From Noviherbaspirillum humi (GTDB taxonomy: Bacteria > Pseudomonadota > Gammaproteobacteria > Burkholderiales > Burkholderiaceae_D), in contig NZ_FZOT01000017.1 in NCBI RefSeq assembly GCF_900188095.1, positions 1 through 64,000 on the forward strand: a DNA stretch of 64,000 nt, read 5' to 3'. Numbering within the stretch: the first letter of the stretch is position 1; each line of letters opens with the position of its first letter. A model generated the notes under the pieces. It had not been told where the DNA came from. It searched no databases and saw only the letters and a list, made by a program, of their open reading frames with translations. Of this stretch, positions 40,101 through 47,361 are shown piece by piece. Position numbers and translations under genes: made by a program.

Positions 40101-40271
40101 GGCGGACCAGTGCGCCTCGGTGATGACCAGGTCAGGCTGACCGTCCATGATGGCGGCAAACGCCGCTTGGGCGTTGTCCGCTTCGAGCACCCGATGGCCG
40201 CCGTGGGCGAGGAGCGCCGATAGGTAACGGCGGCTCAATACATGCTCATCGACGATGAGTATCGTTGCCAT
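37122..40271 (-). CDS. REC-GAF-GAF-PAS-GGDEF-EAL signalling protein
   Basis: A 1049-residue cytoplasmic c-di-GMP protein. Order: receiver domain (1-120), GAF-like domain (about 165-320), coiled linker, second GAF (about 345-490), PAS-PAC (about 505-625, ending DVSARKEYEARIEYLADHD), GGDEF (motif RQGGDEF near 702) and EAL (EALIRW near 832). GGDEF and EAL motifs are both intact, including LTESIVM, DDFGTGYSS, KIDQSF, AEGVETEEQ and QGYFFSKP, so both synthesis and hydrolysis are possible. In the receiver the phosphorylated Asp is replaced by Glu52 (PDLVITEAHW), while Asp8-Glu9, Thr83 and Lys106 are kept. AAGGAG precedes the ATG by 6 bases. No histidine kinase is adjacent. Confidence 0.92.
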   Translation of the reverse strand: MATILIVDEHVLSRRYLSALLAHGGHRVLEADNAQAAFAAIMDGQPDLVITEAHWSAMKIDDFVDELRSRRGDNNLPVMFYTSAQGRDSAGQAAARCGVQWILPKPVEPETVLQAVRQALMCELATACGESHIEQEQLDPHRGDIDEAPLKHATRRATGELIETLSRLQCVSLRLASLIELCIELASERDAKRMLQLGCRLVQDICGAGSAVIGIADDDGALRQQVARGLDHAAADTLAHGGLLERAMRYEPAPDAPVTMIAVPMETRGRLHGWLCLGDKLGGPGFSEIDARSAAAVAAQLAVVYENLVLQREIRHQHRQLSNEVNERRQAQEALRRTLRARTVMAACTHAMVHAHDEADLVRRVCEAMVAEGGYGMAWIGYADQASGDIRRVASAGTHAAAEGEIPPMLTSWLVTHVGRDGPTPHGGPDHDLAIFLPLRDGVSSFGMLAIYEAECDSFDAEQIGVLQEIAHDIAFGIGSMRAREAHEQADRELRATQEKLSGILGSIDNVVWSMNANGFIYLNAVVEDIYGLPPEAFYRNKKLWLEVVHQDDREAVRLAHSRLQKEQSITVEYRIVRPDGGLRWIEERARPVRDETGKIVRCDGIAIDVSARKEYEARIEYLADHDSLTSLANRNLLADRINQAIAHARRSRSMVAVLFIDLDRFKSVNDSFGHSVGDALLVTASERLKRSVRDGDTVARQGGDEFILLLTDIRKPDDVVAVASKIFREFSEPFLIGPHELYVTVSVGATLFPDDAGDIHALLRNADIAMYRAKEEQGNAFQFYSRDMSVRAMERAELESALRRALERKEFELFYQPKVEASTRRIIGAEALIRWNHPEMGMVPPTRFIPMAEEIGLIVPIGDWVLNTACEQNRAWQDEGLPPISVSVNLSARQFNQDDLVESVAGTLDRVGLASRHLELELTESIVMNSAEVFVSKLQELESLGVRLSIDDFGTGYSSLSYLKRFPLHHLKIDQSFVRDIATDADDAAITSTVIELGHSLNLKVIAEGVETEEQVAFLRDHHCDEMQGYFFSKPLPAHEFADLLRCH

Positions 40272-40789
40272 GTGTACTCCTTATTGTTGTTTCCGGTTCG
40301 GCGTGAGTCTCAAACCGCAGCGGCGATTGCTGCCACGGGAAGAGGCGCGGACATGGCCGCGCAGCCTAACGGATTCGTGCGATCAGATCCGATGTGCGCC
40401 CAAGCTGCCCTGAGGAAGGTGGGTGCTGGAGAAGGGTTGGGCTTCGCCACTCCTGTGCGGGCGGCGAGCAGGCCTTGCTATTGCTTCACTTGTCATGGGA
40501 TCAGTCGGATGCATTAGTATCTCGCGGCTGTTTCGGGAAAAGTGCAGCCGCTGCCCTGTATGGGAGCGTGGAGAAGGTGATGCTTTTTTAATAACTCCAG
40601 GAAATGCTCCCGCTGCTGTGACCGGATCGCCAGAGAAAAATTCCAGAATGACTTACAAAATTATTCTGATCCCATGAGTTGCAGGATAGGCGGAACAGTC
40701 CGCTTCGATAGCGGCAAGGCAAACGGCGTTAAAATGAGGGCAAGCCAACATTACCCGTTCAGCTGGAAGCGACGGGTTTTTTTATTGCC
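40272..40789. other. 518-base divergent intergenic region
   Basis: It separates the GGDEF-EAL gene (minus) and the cystathionine gamma-synthase-family gene (plus). I find no convincing gene: the longest frames have unusual composition and no ribosome binding site. Visible structure: a perfect hairpin GCGGA-ACAG-TCCGC at 40690-40703, a TTAAAAT box at 40729-40735 that could be a -10, and a terminator-shaped hairpin at 40753-40783. It may hold a small RNA or leader. Confidence 0.45.
40753..40783 (+). terminator. Terminator-shaped hairpin just before a start codon
   Basis: Stem ACCCGT (40753-40758) pairs with ACGGGT (40772-40777), followed by seven T residues (40777-40783). The T run ends six bases before the ATG at 40790. 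It can act as an attenuator for the downstream gene or as the end of a short upstream RNA. Confidence 0.7.
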
Positions 40790-42031
40790 ATGAACGACAC
40801 CAAAAAATACGGTTTCACCACCACCATCCTGCACAGCGACCGCCAGAAGCCGATCGAACACGGTTCCTTGCACAAGCCCATTCATACATCGGTCGCTTTC
40901 GGCTATCAGGACGCGCGCGAGCTGGCGTCAGTCTTCCAGGGCAAGCAGCCCGGGTTCCGCTACGGTCGCCAAGGCAATCCGACGGTTTCCGCGCTGGAGG
41001 AAAAAATCACGCGCATGGAGCAGGGCCTCGCCACCATCTGCTTCGCCACCGGCATGGCCGCCATCGGCTCCCTGGTGCAGGCGCTGCTGCGCAATGGCGA
41101 TCATGTGGTGTCGTCGTCCTTCCTGTTCGGGAACACCAACAGCCTGTGGCAGACCGCCACCGGCCAAGGCATCGAGGTGAGCTTCGCCGATGCGACCGAT
41201 GTCGCCAACGTCGAGGCGGCGCTGACGCCCCAGACGCGCATGGTGTTCGTCGAGACGATCGCCAATCCCCGCACCCAGGTGGCGGACTTGAAGCGCATCG
41301 GCCAGCTTTGCCGCGATCGCGGCATCCTTTACGTGGTGGATAACACCATGACCTCGCCGTATCTGTTCCGGCCGAAGATGGTGGGCGCCAGCCTGGTGGT
41401 GAATGCGCTCACCAAGTCGATTGCCGGCCATGGCAACGTGCTCGGCGGCGCTGTCACTGACACCGGCCTGTTCGACTGGTCGCGCTATCCCAACATCATC
41501 GAGACTTACAAGCGCTATGCCCAGGCGCAGTGGGGCCTGGCCCAGATTCGCGCCAAGGCGCTGCGCGATTTCGGCGCTTCGCTGGCGCCGGAGTCGGCCC
41601 ATCATATCGCCGTCGGCGCCGAAACCATCGCCCTGCGCATGGAGCGGGAATGTGCCAATGCGCTGGCGCTGGCGCGCATGCTGGAGGCGGACAAGCGCGT
41701 GGCTGCGGTGCATTATCCGGGCCTGCCGTCACATCCGCAGCATGAGATTGCAACGAAGCTGTTCCGCGCCTGCGGCAGCCTCCTGAGCTTCGAGCTGCAG
41801 CCGGAGGTGGATTGCTTCGATTATCTGAATCGTCTGAAGCTTGGCGTCCCCGCCAGCAATCTCGGCGATACCCGTACCCTTGTGATTCCGGTCGCGCATA
41901 CCATCTTCTACGAAATGGGTCCGGAGCGGCGCGCCAGCATGGGCATCGCTGAATCGCTGATCCGGGTGTCGGTCGGCATCGAGGATACCGAGGATCTGGT
42001 GGAAGACTTCCGGCAGGCGCTCGACGCCTGA
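40790..42031 (+). CDS. Cystathionine gamma-synthase family PLP enzyme
   Basis: A 413-residue enzyme of the Cys/Met metabolism PLP family. Signatures: KPIHTSVAFGYQDAR, FRYGRQGNPTVSALEEKI, ATICFATGMAAI, VVDNTMTSPYLFRP, the PLP Lys in NALTKSIAGHG near residue 209, and SNLGDTRTLVIPVAHTIFYEM. It would act on an acylated homoserine or on a cysteine/methionine-type substrate; whether it is a sulfhydrylase (MetZ-like), a gamma-synthase or a lyase is not decided. It is a different branch from MetY at 14764. No Shine-Dalgarno sequence precedes the ATG; a terminator-shaped hairpin does. Confidence 0.85.
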   Translation: MNDTKKYGFTTTILHSDRQKPIEHGSLHKPIHTSVAFGYQDARELASVFQGKQPGFRYGRQGNPTVSALEEKITRMEQGLATICFATGMAAIGSLVQALLRNGDHVVSSSFLFGNTNSLWQTATGQGIEVSFADATDVANVEAALTPQTRMVFVETIANPRTQVADLKRIGQLCRDRGILYVVDNTMTSPYLFRPKMVGASLVVNALTKSIAGHGNVLGGAVTDTGLFDWSRYPNIIETYKRYAQAQWGLAQIRAKALRDFGASLAPESAHHIAVGAETIALRMERECANALALARMLEADKRVAAVHYPGLPSHPQHEIATKLFRACGSLLSFELQPEVDCFDYLNRLKLGVPASNLGDTRTLVIPVAHTIFYEMGPERRASMGIAESLIRVSVGIEDTEDLVEDFRQALDA

Positions 42032-42080
42032 CGATGGCATGGTGGTCCGCGACGGCCTTGCGCGGCGGACCGATCTTGCA

Positions 42081-42674
42081 TCAAACGATATTCTTTGCCG
42101 TCGCCTCGTCGAAGACTTTTTCGATCCGCACCGGGCGATGCGTCTGCAGGCGATCCAGCAGCAATTCGGCATCCGGTTCATGGATCAGCATGGATGCCTG
42201 GTTGGCCTGCACGAAGCCCTGGTTGACGGTGTGCTGCAGGAAGGCGATCAGGCCGTCATAGAAGCCGGCCGCGTTGAGCAGGCCGATGGGCTTGGTGTGA
42301 AAGCCGAGCTGGAACCAGGTGAAGATCTCGAACAGTTCTTCAAAGGTGCCGATGCCGCCCGGCATGGCAATGAAGCCGTCGGCAAGCTCCGCCATCAGGG
42401 CTTTGCGTTCGTGCATATTCTTGACCACATGCAGCTTGGTAAGCCCGCGATGGCCGACTTCCTTGTCCATCAATGCTTGGGGGATGACGCCGACGGCTTC
42501 GCCGCCGAGTCGCAGGATTTCGTTGGCGATTTCGCCCATGAGGCCGACCCGGCCGCCACCGTAGACAAGGCCGATTCCCTTGTTGACCATCTGTCCGGCG
42601 AGGGCGCGCGCCGCCTCGACGTAAGCCGGATTTTTGCCTTTGGAAGAACCGCAATAGACGCAGATTGATTTCAT
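42081..42674 (-). CDS. LOG family protein (phosphoribohydrolase type)
   Basis: A 197-residue Rossmann-fold enzyme with the LOG signatures CVYCGSSKGKNPAYVEAA, VYGGGRVGLMGEIAN and PGGIGTFEELFEIFTWFQLG. LOG proteins cleave cytokinin riboside monophosphates or other nucleoside monophosphates to base plus ribose 5-phosphate; the bacterial substrate is often unclear. It is convergent with the PLP enzyme gene and downstream of the TetR gene. Confidence 0.88.
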   Translation of the reverse strand: MKSICVYCGSSKGKNPAYVEAARALAGQMVNKGIGLVYGGGRVGLMGEIANEILRLGGEAVGVIPQALMDKEVGHRGLTKLHVVKNMHERKALMAELADGFIAMPGGIGTFEELFEIFTWFQLGFHTKPIGLLNAAGFYDGLIAFLQHTVNQGFVQANQASMLIHEPDAELLLDRLQTHRPVRIEKVFDEATAKNIV

Positions 42675-42738
42675 GTGGATTCGAGAATCATCAAAAGAAA
42701 AGGTAGAGTGTTTGCGTGAGGCGGCAGCAGCAAAGAGA

Positions 42739-43425
42739 TTATGAGTCGCCAGCGGCCGCGGCCGTCGGGTCCATGCGGCGCTGGTAATCCTCCGCCAGCT
42801 TTTGAAATCGCGCGCGCGTCTCGGCCCGCAGGTAGGGCGCGATCAGCGACAGGACCTGGTAGCAGCCGCGCGACAGGGTTTCCGCTTCCTGTTCGCTGAA
42901 CTTGCGTGGATTGCGCACGTACTCGTAGGACAGCCAATAGGTGGCCACGACGACGATATTGCTGGCGAGCGCATCGATCTCCGCATCGCTGCCTTCGAAC
43001 AGCTGGTCGCCGCGCAGGCCGATGCATAGCTGGCGCGCGACGCCGATCTTGTGCGCGAAGATTTCTTTGAAGCGCAGCTCCAGCTTGCGATTGCGCGACA
43101 GCAGATCGCTCAGGTCGCGATAAAAGAAGCGGTACTGCCAGACCAGTTCGAACATCAGGTGCAGGTAGTTCCAGACATCGTCGATGGTCGGGCGGCGGTC
43201 GGCCGGCACCGCCAGCATCCGGCCGATCTCGGCGCCAAACTGGTCGAACAGGGAATCGACGATGTCGTCCTTGTTCCGGAAGTGGTAATAGAGGTTTCCC
43301 GGGGAAATCCGCATTTCCTCGGCGATCACGGTGGTGGTGATGTTGGGTTCGCCGAAGTCGTTGAACAGCCTGAGGGAAAGCTCTAGGATTCTGTCCCGGG
43401 TTCGCCGTGGCGCTTTCGATTGCAT
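42739..43425 (-). CDS. TetR/AcrR family regulator
   Basis: A 228-residue repressor-type protein with an N-terminal helix-turn-helix (about residues 9-55: RDRILELSLRLFNDFGEPNITTTVIAEEMRISPGNLYYHFRNKDDIV) and a longer ligand domain resembling the group found in Burkholderiales with a C-terminal TetR_C-like domain. The ligand and targets are unknown. It is likely to control itself or neighbours; no operator-like palindrome stands out. Confidence 0.88.
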   Translation of the reverse strand: MQSKAPRRTRDRILELSLRLFNDFGEPNITTTVIAEEMRISPGNLYYHFRNKDDIVDSLFDQFGAEIGRMLAVPADRRPTIDDVWNYLHLMFELVWQYRFFYRDLSDLLSRNRKLELRFKEIFAHKIGVARQLCIGLRGDQLFEGSDAEIDALASNIVVVATYWLSYEYVRNPRKFSEQEAETLSRGCYQVLSLIAPYLRAETRARFQKLAEDYQRRMDPTAAAAGDS

Positions 43426-43522
43426 GCAGCAACTCTTTACGATGCTTGGTCTGCGGCAAGGATAGCATCATTGCCCCTGAGGCTGTGCTTGCTCGGCCCT
43501 AAACCCACGAGCCCGGCGGACG

Positions 43523-43993
43523 CTACTCCGGCTTCGGCAGAACCACCGTATCGACGATATGGATTACGCCATTGTCGGCGTTGATATCGCTTTGCGTGAC
43601 GTTGGCGTCATCGACCGTCACTTTGCCGTTGTCCGACTTCAGGTTCACCGGTTTGCCGTCCAGCGATTCCACCTTGCCCGGCTTGACTTCCGTCACCAGG
43701 ACCTTGCCCTTGATGACGTGATGGTTGATCACCTGCGCGAGTTTGGCCTTGTCCTTGAACAGCGAGTCACGCGTTTCGTTCGGCAACTTGTCGAAGGCGG
43801 TGTTGGAGGGGGCGAAGACGGTGTAAGGGCCACCTTGCTTCAGCGCTTCCGCGACGCCTGCATCTTTAACTGCCGCGGTGAAGGTCTTGATTTCGCTCGA
43901 GCGGGCGGCCGTGTCGACCAGATCGGCGGCACTGACGGATGTCATTAGGAAAATGCCGATGTGAAGCGTGAAAAGGCGGGTTATCGTGCGCAT
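43523..43993 (-). CDS. Exported fasciclin-domain protein
   Basis: A 156-residue protein with a signal peptide (MRTITRLFTLHIGIFLMTSVSA) and one fasciclin (FAS1) domain: FTAAVKDAGVAEALKQGGPYTVFAPSNTAFDKLP, VINHHVIKGKV and the C-terminal NGVIHIVDTVVLP. FAS1 domains mediate adhesion or protein contacts outside the cell; a secreted or periplasmic adhesive role is likely. Start 43993 is preferred to 44008 because it gives the better signal peptide. Confidence 0.88.
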   Translation of the reverse strand: MRTITRLFTLHIGIFLMTSVSAADLVDTAARSSEIKTFTAAVKDAGVAEALKQGGPYTVFAPSNTAFDKLPNETRDSLFKDKAKLAQVINHHVIKGKVLVTEVKPGKVESLDGKPVNLKSDNGKVTVDDANVTQSDINADNGVIHIVDTVVLPKPE

Positions 43994-44099
43994 GATAATG
44001 AGGTGCAAGAACGTTATCCCAGATTCGGTTTCCGAGTCCGGTCAAAAGTTCAATTCGTTAGCGGCCTGATTGCTTGCGACTGGCAATGTATCAATGCCG

Positions 44100-45050
44100 T
44101 CAGCCCCGTATGGCGGCGCTGCAGGAGGCTTCCCGTATCTCGTCGATGACGCATTCATGCACGCCGGCCATGAGCCCGAGCGCGACGTGGCCGATGCCAT
44201 GCAGCTCGATGTTGCGGGCGCCTGCCAAGTGGGATGAGGTTTGCGGGGAAATGATGTTGTCGTGATGGGAGTAGATGGACGTGATGATGGCCCGGGTCTC
44301 CTCCGATTCGGCGTTTGCCAGTGCCCTCAGCCAGGCGCTGGACGCCCCTTCGACGCCATCGCGCTGCCACTCCATTTGGCGGCAGTTCTCCCCCACGCCG
44401 AAGCGGGCGATACCGGTGCCATTGTGCGGGCTGCCGAGGGTAACGAGCCGGGCGACGCGGCCGGCGCCCCAGCGCTTGAGGTAGGCGCGGGCGGCAAGAC
44501 CGCCCATGCTGTGGGCGACGATGATGATCCTGGGGCTGCGTGTCGCCTGGCAGATGGCATCGATGCCTCGATGGATCAGTGGAACGTATGTGTCAATGCT
44601 GGCTGCGACCGGCTCGAGGTCCAGGGCGTAATGGGTGATGCCTGCCTTCTGCAAGGCCTTGCTGAGAAAATGCCAATAGCCGCTGTTGCAGCCATAGCCA
44701 TGCACCAGCAACACCGGCAACTGACACTGGCCGTTGCCTTCGCGTTGCCAGAAGGTGCAAAAGGGCATGGTCCAGGAGGAGGAAATCATGGTGGCCATGA
44801 ATTCCTGAAGAAACAGCTTCAGGCCGCGGGCTGGGCCAATCACGAACGCTTCCGGCGTCTCACTGCGGAAGGTCCAGGAAAGATGAAAATTGTTGGCCGT
44901 GATGGCCATGCGCACCGAAAGCACGATGAGCAGGGCAAAAAGGAGGGAGGTGAGGGGCCCAAGTTGCGCAACGCGCACCAGTGCAAAAGCGATGAGGCCG
45001 GCGAACAGCAGTTGAAGCAGGAGCAGAAAGCGGGTGAGACGGGCGACCAT
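44100..45050 (-). CDS. Membrane-anchored lipase-like alpha/beta hydrolase
   Basis: A 316-residue protein with two N-terminal hydrophobic helices (about 5-55) and an alpha/beta hydrolase domain: oxyanion LPVLLVHGYGCNSGYW, nucleophile elbow IIVAHSMGGLAARAYL near residue 181, LVTLGSPHNGTGIA and a late His in GIGHVALGL. The pattern is that of PGAP1/lipase-like enzymes acting at the inner membrane. Substrate unknown. It lies 105 bases downstream of the RDD gene and may be co-transcribed with it. Confidence 0.8.
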   Translation of the reverse strand: MVARLTRFLLLLQLLFAGLIAFALVRVAQLGPLTSLLFALLIVLSVRMAITANNFHLSWTFRSETPEAFVIGPARGLKLFLQEFMATMISSSWTMPFCTFWQREGNGQCQLPVLLVHGYGCNSGYWHFLSKALQKAGITHYALDLEPVAASIDTYVPLIHRGIDAICQATRSPRIIIVAHSMGGLAARAYLKRWGAGRVARLVTLGSPHNGTGIARFGVGENCRQMEWQRDGVEGASSAWLRALANAESEETRAIITSIYSHHDNIISPQTSSHLAGARNIELHGIGHVALGLMAGVHECVIDEIREASCSAAIRG

Positions 45051-45155
45051 GCTCGCAGATGCCTTGCAGGAAGCGTATCGGAAGGTGCCATTCTAGCCGT
45101 TTCCGGTGCCGGTCACGGCGCGGCCGGCGAAGTCTTGAAGGCGAGCTTGAGTGCT

Positions 45156-45683
45156 TCAGGCAGGCTGCTTCGACCCGTTGGGCTTTGCCGCCTCCGCCAT
45201 GCCGATCAGACGAGTGCCGACGATTCGGTCATGCAGGAATTGCCTGTCGCGGTCGAACAGCGCAGCCATCCCCCAGATCAGCACGTTCGCGGCCGGCATC
45301 AGCACCATCGCCCATCCCTTGGCGCCGAGTGCCCAGGCCAGCATCAAGCCCGGCAGCACCCACATCCAGGCCAGCAGATAGCGGCAAAGCGCCTTGCGCC
45401 AGCTGATGTCCTGGCCGTCCCGTCCCACCAGTTTTATCCGCCAGGTTTTCATGGCCAGCGTCTGGCCCCTGTGGGTCCAGAACCAGATGAAGTAAACAGC
45501 GAGAACAAGGAACAGCCAGTTCTGCATCAGGTGCCGCAAATAGAGTGCATGACGCTGCTGCAACAAGGTGGAAAACAGCCAGCCGGAAAGAAATACCACC
45601 CCGAAAAGCAGCATGGATTCATAAACCATGCTGGCGAAGCGGCGTGCGAGGGGAGGGGCGGTGCTGCTCGAAACGGCGTTCAA
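45156..45683 (-). CDS. RDD family membrane protein
   Basis: A 175-residue protein with about four membrane segments and RDD-family features (ARRFASMVYESMLLFGVVFLSG at the start, RGQTLAMKTWRIKLV in the middle, DRQFLHDRIVGTRLI at the end). RDD proteins are suspected cation transporters or antiporters in some bacteria. It starts nine bases after the DUF3106-like gene and is the fourth gene of the sigma-factor operon. Confidence 0.85.
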   Translation of the reverse strand: MNAVSSSTAPPLARRFASMVYESMLLFGVVFLSGWLFSTLLQQRHALYLRHLMQNWLFLVLAVYFIWFWTHRGQTLAMKTWRIKLVGRDGQDISWRKALCRYLLAWMWVLPGLMLAWALGAKGWAMVLMPAANVLIWGMAALFDRDRQFLHDRIVGTRLIGMAEAAKPNGSKQPA

Positions 45684-45692
45684 GATCGGGAT

Positions 45693-46391
45693 TTACTTGG
45701 ATGAGGCAGGCACCGGCGCGATTGCCGGGACGACCTGCGGGTTGGCGGACTGCTCGATCACCGGACGCGGCGTAGCCTTGATCGGCGACACGGCGCTCGG
45801 CTTGGCTTGCGACGGCGGCGGAAGGGTCGCCACTTTCTTTTGCATCGCCGCATCGGCAGCCAGCTTCTTCTTTTGTTCTTCAGGCAGCTGCTGATATTCC
45901 TGCCATTTTTCCGATTTCTGATCGGGCTTCAACTGCTTGGCCATGGCGAAGCTTTCACGGGCAACGCGGCGCTGCTCGGGGGTGAGCTTCACCCACTCGC
46001 GCATGCGCTCCTGCAAGCGTTGCTGCTCGTCGGGCGTCATGGAAGCGTACTTCTTGCTGATCTTGAGCCACTTCGCCTTGCGATTGGCATCCATCCTGTC
46101 CCATTCGGTGGCAAGCGGTGCCAGCGCGGTCTGCTGGGCGGGACTCAGTTCTTGCCATGCCGGCCGGCTGACATTGGCGGGGATGACTTGCGGCTTTGTC
46201 GCTGGTGCTGCAGGACTAGTCGAAACAGGAGCAATCGGCGTGGCGGACGGAGAAGCGGCATGCGCCTTGGGCGCTTCCACCAGCGACCCCTCGGCCGCCG
46301 CAAAAGTCAGCGAGGCCACGACGGAAAGAAATCCGACCGCCGCCCCGGTCTTGGCCAACGGCGTGAATTTGGGGTTCGCCGGCTTTGCCAT
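45693..46391 (-). CDS. DUF3106-like exported protein
   Basis: A 232-residue protein with an N-terminal hydrophobic anchor or signal (about residues 12-32), a Pro/Ala linker, and a DUF3106-type helical region with repeated Trp/Pro motifs: WQELSPAQQTALAPLATEWDRMD, RKAKWLKISKKYASMTPDEQQRLQERM, WVKLTPEQRRVARESF, YQQLPEEQKKKL. The repeats resemble metal-resistance periplasmic sensors of the CpxP/CnrX type in layout, but a link is only a guess. Its ATG overlaps the DUF3619-like stop (TAATG). Confidence 0.82.
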   Translation of the reverse strand: MAKPANPKFTPLAKTGAAVGFLSVVASLTFAAAEGSLVEAPKAHAASPSATPIAPVSTSPAAPATKPQVIPANVSRPAWQELSPAQQTALAPLATEWDRMDANRKAKWLKISKKYASMTPDEQQRLQERMREWVKLTPEQRRVARESFAMAKQLKPDQKSEKWQEYQQLPEEQKKKLAADAAMQKKVATLPPPSQAKPSAVSPIKATPRPVIEQSANPQVVPAIAPVPASSK

Positions 46392-46795
46392 TACTCTCCC
46401 CGGGTAGCCAGGAAGGCGTTGAAGCCGTGGTCGGTGTACGCCGACAGGGGCAGTTCGTCAGACAGCACCGCGGCATCGATTTCTGCAGTCTCGTTGATGC
46501 GGTGCTTCTGTTCGACTTCGTAAATGCCGATCAGGCCGGTGACCAGCGCCACCATCGGCAGGGCCACCCCGATTCGGCTGATCCAGGAGAACGAACTGCC
46601 GAATACCTGGCCGGCATTGCCGGCGAAAAGCCGCTGCGGCACCAGCATGCTGAGGCGAGACTCCTTCTTCCGACGGGCGAGCGCAGCCTTGCGCGCGGTG
46701 GCAAGACGCTGCAGCGATGCTTCGGGCATGTCGTCCAGGGTTTCGTTGAGCGCGTGCCGGATCTTGTAGGCGAAATTGAGTTCTCTATTATTCAT
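46391..46795 (-). CDS. DUF3619-like protein, probable anti-sigma partner
   Basis: A 134-residue protein: N-terminal helical cytoplasmic part with basic patch (LQRLATARKAALARRKK), one membrane helix (about residues 75-95, IGVALPMVALVTGLIGIYEV), and a short acidic periplasmic tail. It matches DUF3619 proteins, which in Betaproteobacteria follow an ECF-type sigma gene. Position directly after the sigma gene (ATGA overlap) and the bitopic layout suggest an anti-sigma function; no known anti-sigma motif such as a zinc HxxxCxxC is present. The start at 46795 is fixed by the overlap. Confidence 0.75.
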   Translation of the reverse strand: MNNRELNFAYKIRHALNETLDDMPEASLQRLATARKAALARRKKESRLSMLVPQRLFAGNAGQVFGSSFSWISRIGVALPMVALVTGLIGIYEVEQKHRINETAEIDAAVLSDELPLSAYTDHGFNAFLATRGE

Positions 46796-47361
46796 AATGT
46801 AATTCCTTTGGCTCTGAGCGCCTGGGCGAGCGCATGGGTGGCGCGAGAACAATGCGTCTTGACGCTACCTTCGGAGCAGCCCATCGCGGCAGCAGTTTCG
46901 GCTACATCCATATCCTGCCAATAACGCATGAGAAACGCTTCCCGTTGACGTCCGGGGAGCTTTTGGATCTCTGCTTCGATCAATGCAAGCACCTGCCCGC
47001 GTTCCACCTTGTCGGCGCTGGATTCTGCGGCTTGACTGCCTTCCTCGGATTCGTACACCTCCAGCAAGTCGAAACCCTCACGGTCTTCGTCATCCGCATT
47101 CAGGCCTGAAAAGAGGCTGACCCAGGTATTTCTTACCTTTTCGCGTCGAAAATAATCATGGATCGTGTTCTGCAGGATGCGCTGAAACAGAAGCGGCAGT
47201 TCCGCCATCGGCTTGTCGCCATACTTCTCGGCCAGCTTGATCATTGCATCTTGAACAATATCTAAGGCTGCTTCGTCCTTTCGGACTGCGTATACGGCCT
47301 GCTTGAACGCCCGTCGCTCCACGCTTTCGAGGAAATCGGATAATTCTTTCTCAGTTGCCAT
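46792..47361 (-). CDS. ECF-type RNA polymerase sigma factor
   Basis: A 189-residue sigma-70-family protein of ECF size. Region 2 (about 15-90) shows RKDEAALDIVQDAMIKLAEKYG and LFQRILQNTIHDYFRREKVR; an acidic insert separates it from region 4 (about 130-185: LPGRQREAFLMRYWQDMDVAETAAAMGCSEGSVKTHCSRATHALAQAL). It belongs to the RpoE-like group that precedes DUF3619 in Burkholderiales. It heads a four-gene operon and its stop overlaps the next start, so sigma and partner are made in fixed ratio. It is divergent from the ilv operon. Confidence 0.92.
   Translation of the reverse strand: MATEKELSDFLESVERRAFKQAVYAVRKDEAALDIVQDAMIKLAEKYGDKPMAELPLLFQRILQNTIHDYFRREKVRNTWVSLFSGLNADDEDREGFDLLEVYESEEGSQAAESSADKVERGQVLALIEAEIQKLPGRQREAFLMRYWQDMDVAETAAAMGCSEGSVKTHCSRATHALAQALRAKGITL

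Noticed and set aside
40423-40677. 84-codon frame in the intergenic region
   Set aside because: No ribosome binding site, mixed composition, and it ends in a stretch with no family; treated as non-coding.
40650-40790. SAM, SAH or c-di-GMP riboswitch before the PLP enzyme gene
   Set aside because: I could not place the conserved cores of any of these classes; only simple hairpins are visible.
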